Assembly: GCA_964368815.1 (NCBI GenBank)
Contig: CAYJDA010000011.1
Span: 1 to 64,000, forward strand
Source of the DNA: CAYJBH01 sp964368815
GTDB lineage: Bacteria > Bacillota > Clostridia > Oscillospirales > Ruminococcaceae
Direction of reading: 5' to 3'
Length of the DNA: 64,000 bases
Below, in pieces: positions 62,671-64,000 of this stretch (the stretch's first letter is position 1; the number at the start of each line of letters is the position of its first letter). A program made the translations under genes and the position numbers. The notes under the pieces were generated by a model. That model did not search any database, was not told where the DNA came from, and saw only the letters and a list, made by a program, of their open reading frames with translations.

Positions 62671-63681
62671 ATGGCTACACCGACATATAGAGATGTACAA
62701 AAATTGACGGGACTATCACTATCTACTATCTCTCGCTATTTTAACGGGGAGGTGCTGAGAAGTAAGAGCGTCAATCTTATAGAAGATGCAATATCAACCC
62801 TAAACTACAAGCCACATCACACGACCTACGTGAGCAAAAAGCAGAAATCGAATGTTGTGGGTTTGTTGTTGCCGCACCTTACAAACAGTCCCTTTTATAT
62901 GTGGCTATGTTCAGAACTCGAAAAAGCTTTCGGTGAGCGTGGCATGAGAACACTTGTTTGTAACTTCGCGGGACAGAGCGACTACGATGAAAAAGCGGCT
63001 ATTGAGTTGCTGCTTGGCAATCATGTCTGTGCTATTGTTGCTATCCCTAACGACGACGAGACCTTAAATCTCATAAATCTGCAAAATCGAAATATTCCAA
63101 TCGTATTGCTCGACAAGTTGAGCAGCGACATAAAAACGGATGCCGTTATCGTAGACAACAAGCTATCGTCAGCGATGGCTGTCGACGAATTTTATGCACA
63201 TAACCATAAAAGGATAGCAATTATTGCAATGGGTCAGGCCTACACATCAAAGCTTCGTATCGAAGGCTTTACCGAGGCACTGCAAAAAAACGGTCTACCC
63301 GTAATAGAACAATATATTTTAGATGTCAGTCTCAATGAAGATGAGATATTTGCAGAAATAGCACGTTTTTTATCGCAAAAAAATCTACCTACGGCAATTT
63401 TTTGTGCCAACTGCAAAGTGCTCAACGCTTGCCTTCATATTATGAAAGAGCGTAAAATAAAAATCCCGGGCGACATCTCTATCATTGGGGCAGACGATCG
63501 CAATATATCAAAAATAACAAATCCGACACTCACGATGATAATGCAACCAGTGGAAAAAATAGCAAATTCTGCCGCGGATATCACAATAAGTAAAATAACA
63601 GGCGCACAAGAACACGACACTTACTATACGCTTGAACTCCCTGCTGTGTTGATAAAAGGCGAGTCGGTGAAGATGTTGTGA
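62671..63681 (+). CDS. LacI-family transcriptional regulator
   Basis: 336 residues from ATG after AAGGGAA; the longer frame from 62599 covers the promoter. The N-terminal HTH reads YRDVQKLTGLSLSTISRYFNG, then the hinge region LNYKPHHT. The C-terminal periplasmic-binding-like sensor domain includes VVGLLLPHLTNSPF and ISIIGADD. Divergent from the glycan operon and probably its repressor, releasing DNA when a fucose-containing or sulfated sugar binds. Confidence 0.92.
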   Translation: MATPTYRDVQKLTGLSLSTISRYFNGEVLRSKSVNLIEDAISTLNYKPHHTTYVSKKQKSNVVGLLLPHLTNSPFYMWLCSELEKAFGERGMRTLVCNFAGQSDYDEKAAIELLLGNHVCAIVAIPNDDETLNLINLQNRNIPIVLLDKLSSDIKTDAVIVDNKLSSAMAVDEFYAHNHKRIAIIAMGQAYTSKLRIEGFTEALQKNGLPVIEQYILDVSLNEDEIFAEIARFLSQKNLPTAIFCANCKVLNACLHIMKERKIKIPGDISIIGADDRNISKITNPTLTMIMQPVEKIANSAADITISKITGAQEHDTYYTLELPAVLIKGESVKML

Positions 63682-63834
63682 TCATCAAATTAGTCGATGA
63701 GTTAATTGATAGCCTTACAGATAAGTTCATAAATAAATTCATTAGCTCTTTTTTCGATAGTGTAGGTTATACTCCTTTGCTCGCTTCGCTCATCACTCCA
63801 CGCCGGTTCGCATTTCACTTCTCCTCACCAAAAA
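63682..63834. other. Non-coding AT-rich spacer after the LacI gene
   Basis: No supported gene. Short open frames here have no ribosome sites. A Cys/Phe-rich frame on the + strand (63678-63863) overlaps the regulator stop and resembles no protein I recognise. Confidence 0.5.
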
Positions 63835-64000
63835 CACAAAAAGGATGTTTTTGCTTTAATTGAATATCGCCCGACCGGGAACGAAAACGAAACATTTCCC
63901 ACAAGGTTTAACAAAACATTAGAAGCAAACAACCTACCCACAAACCTAAATATACACAGCCTTCGACCCCTTGCAGCAAGTGTTGTCATTGAGAAATGTG
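63835..64000 (+). pseudogene. Probable tyrosine recombinase (integrase) fragment, cut by the window edge
   Basis: One frame reads TRFNKTLEANNLPTNLNIHS followed by LRPLAASVVIEKC to the right edge. This matches the HxLRHTxAS core of tyrosine recombinases, except that the second His is Pro. The frame has no start codon after the last upstream stop (63759-63761), so the gene is truncated on the left and probably decayed. Its other end is outside the window. Confidence 0.45.

Noticed and set aside
63678..63863. 61-codon + strand frame after the LacI gene
   Set aside because: Overlaps the regulator stop, has no ribosome site and no domain, and competes with the integrase-like frame.
1..64000. tRNA, rRNA or CRISPR loci
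   Set aside because: No cloverleaf-like or rRNA-like segments and no repeat-spacer pattern were seen in intergenic regions; by eye only, a covariance search was not possible.

Overview
The window looks like a chromosomal segment of a low-GC, strictly anaerobic Firmicute of the class Clostridia, probably an Oscillospiraceae/Ruminococcaceae-type gut or digester bacterium. The clues are AT-rich DNA, strong AGGAGG ribosome sites with many TTG and GTG starts, oxygen-labile Fe-S enzymes, LL-diaminopimelate aminotransferase, an ANTAR regulator beside glutamine synthetase, a dockerin protein, and an LplABC-type sugar transporter with no ATPase gene. No rRNA, tRNA or CRISPR was seen. Two N runs (24406-24415 and 29257-29356) are assembly gaps inside genes.

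Left end (1-7.3 kb, + strand): a soluble fumarate-reduction module. A cut-off ferredoxin-like protein, an AsrA-like Fe-S protein and an AsrB-like FAD/NAD(P)H protein lead to a [2Fe-2S]/2x[4Fe-4S] protein and a FrdA/SdhA-type flavoprotein. Two-subunit class I fumarase and an AspT/SucE-type carboxylate transporter follow. Together they suggest malate to fumarate to succinate, followed by succinate export. From 7.4 to 11.5 kb (- strand) lies a metal-linked operon behind a consensus promoter with two palindromes. It encodes DUF2325, DUF3793, flavodoxin, an AraC-type protein, DUF6110, a P1B-type ATPase without a CPC motif, and a 26-residue membrane peptide.

11.7-24.4 kb (- strand): an HD-GYP-like protein, an M3 oligopeptidase and a complete peptide ABC transporter. 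Its OppC permease carries an inserted seven-repeat RCC1-like beta-propeller. A three-gene alkylation-repair set follows (AlkD-like, AdaA, Ogt). 24.6-34.4 kb (+ strand): a signalling and surface block. It holds a 7TM kinase-like protein without a recognisable ATPase, a DesK/NarX-type kinase with a NarL-type regulator, a receiver-like protein, a zinc-ribbon/proline-glutamine-repeat membrane protein, a lipoprotein, and an SGNH hydrolase with a dockerin.

34.5-52 kb (+ strand): a nitrogen-assimilation and amidotransferase cluster: gltB, gltD, purA, a divergent glutamine synthetase, an ANTAR regulator, purF, dapF, pyrG, dapL, a PP-loop amidotransferase and an Amt-PII fusion. The leaders of gltB, the amidotransferase gene and the Amt-PII gene each contain a small hairpin with an A1/G4 hexaloop. 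In each case it overlaps the 5' arm of an intrinsic terminator, which is the layout of ANTAR antitermination. This is the most coherent regulatory system in the window.

52-63.7 kb (- strand, except the regulator): a sulfated, fucosylated glycan utilisation locus with two GH29-like fucosidases, a sulfatase, a beta-helix GH141-like protein and an LplABC-type importer. A divergent LacI-family regulator and 20-bp palindromic operators control it. The right edge carries a probable tyrosine-recombinase remnant.
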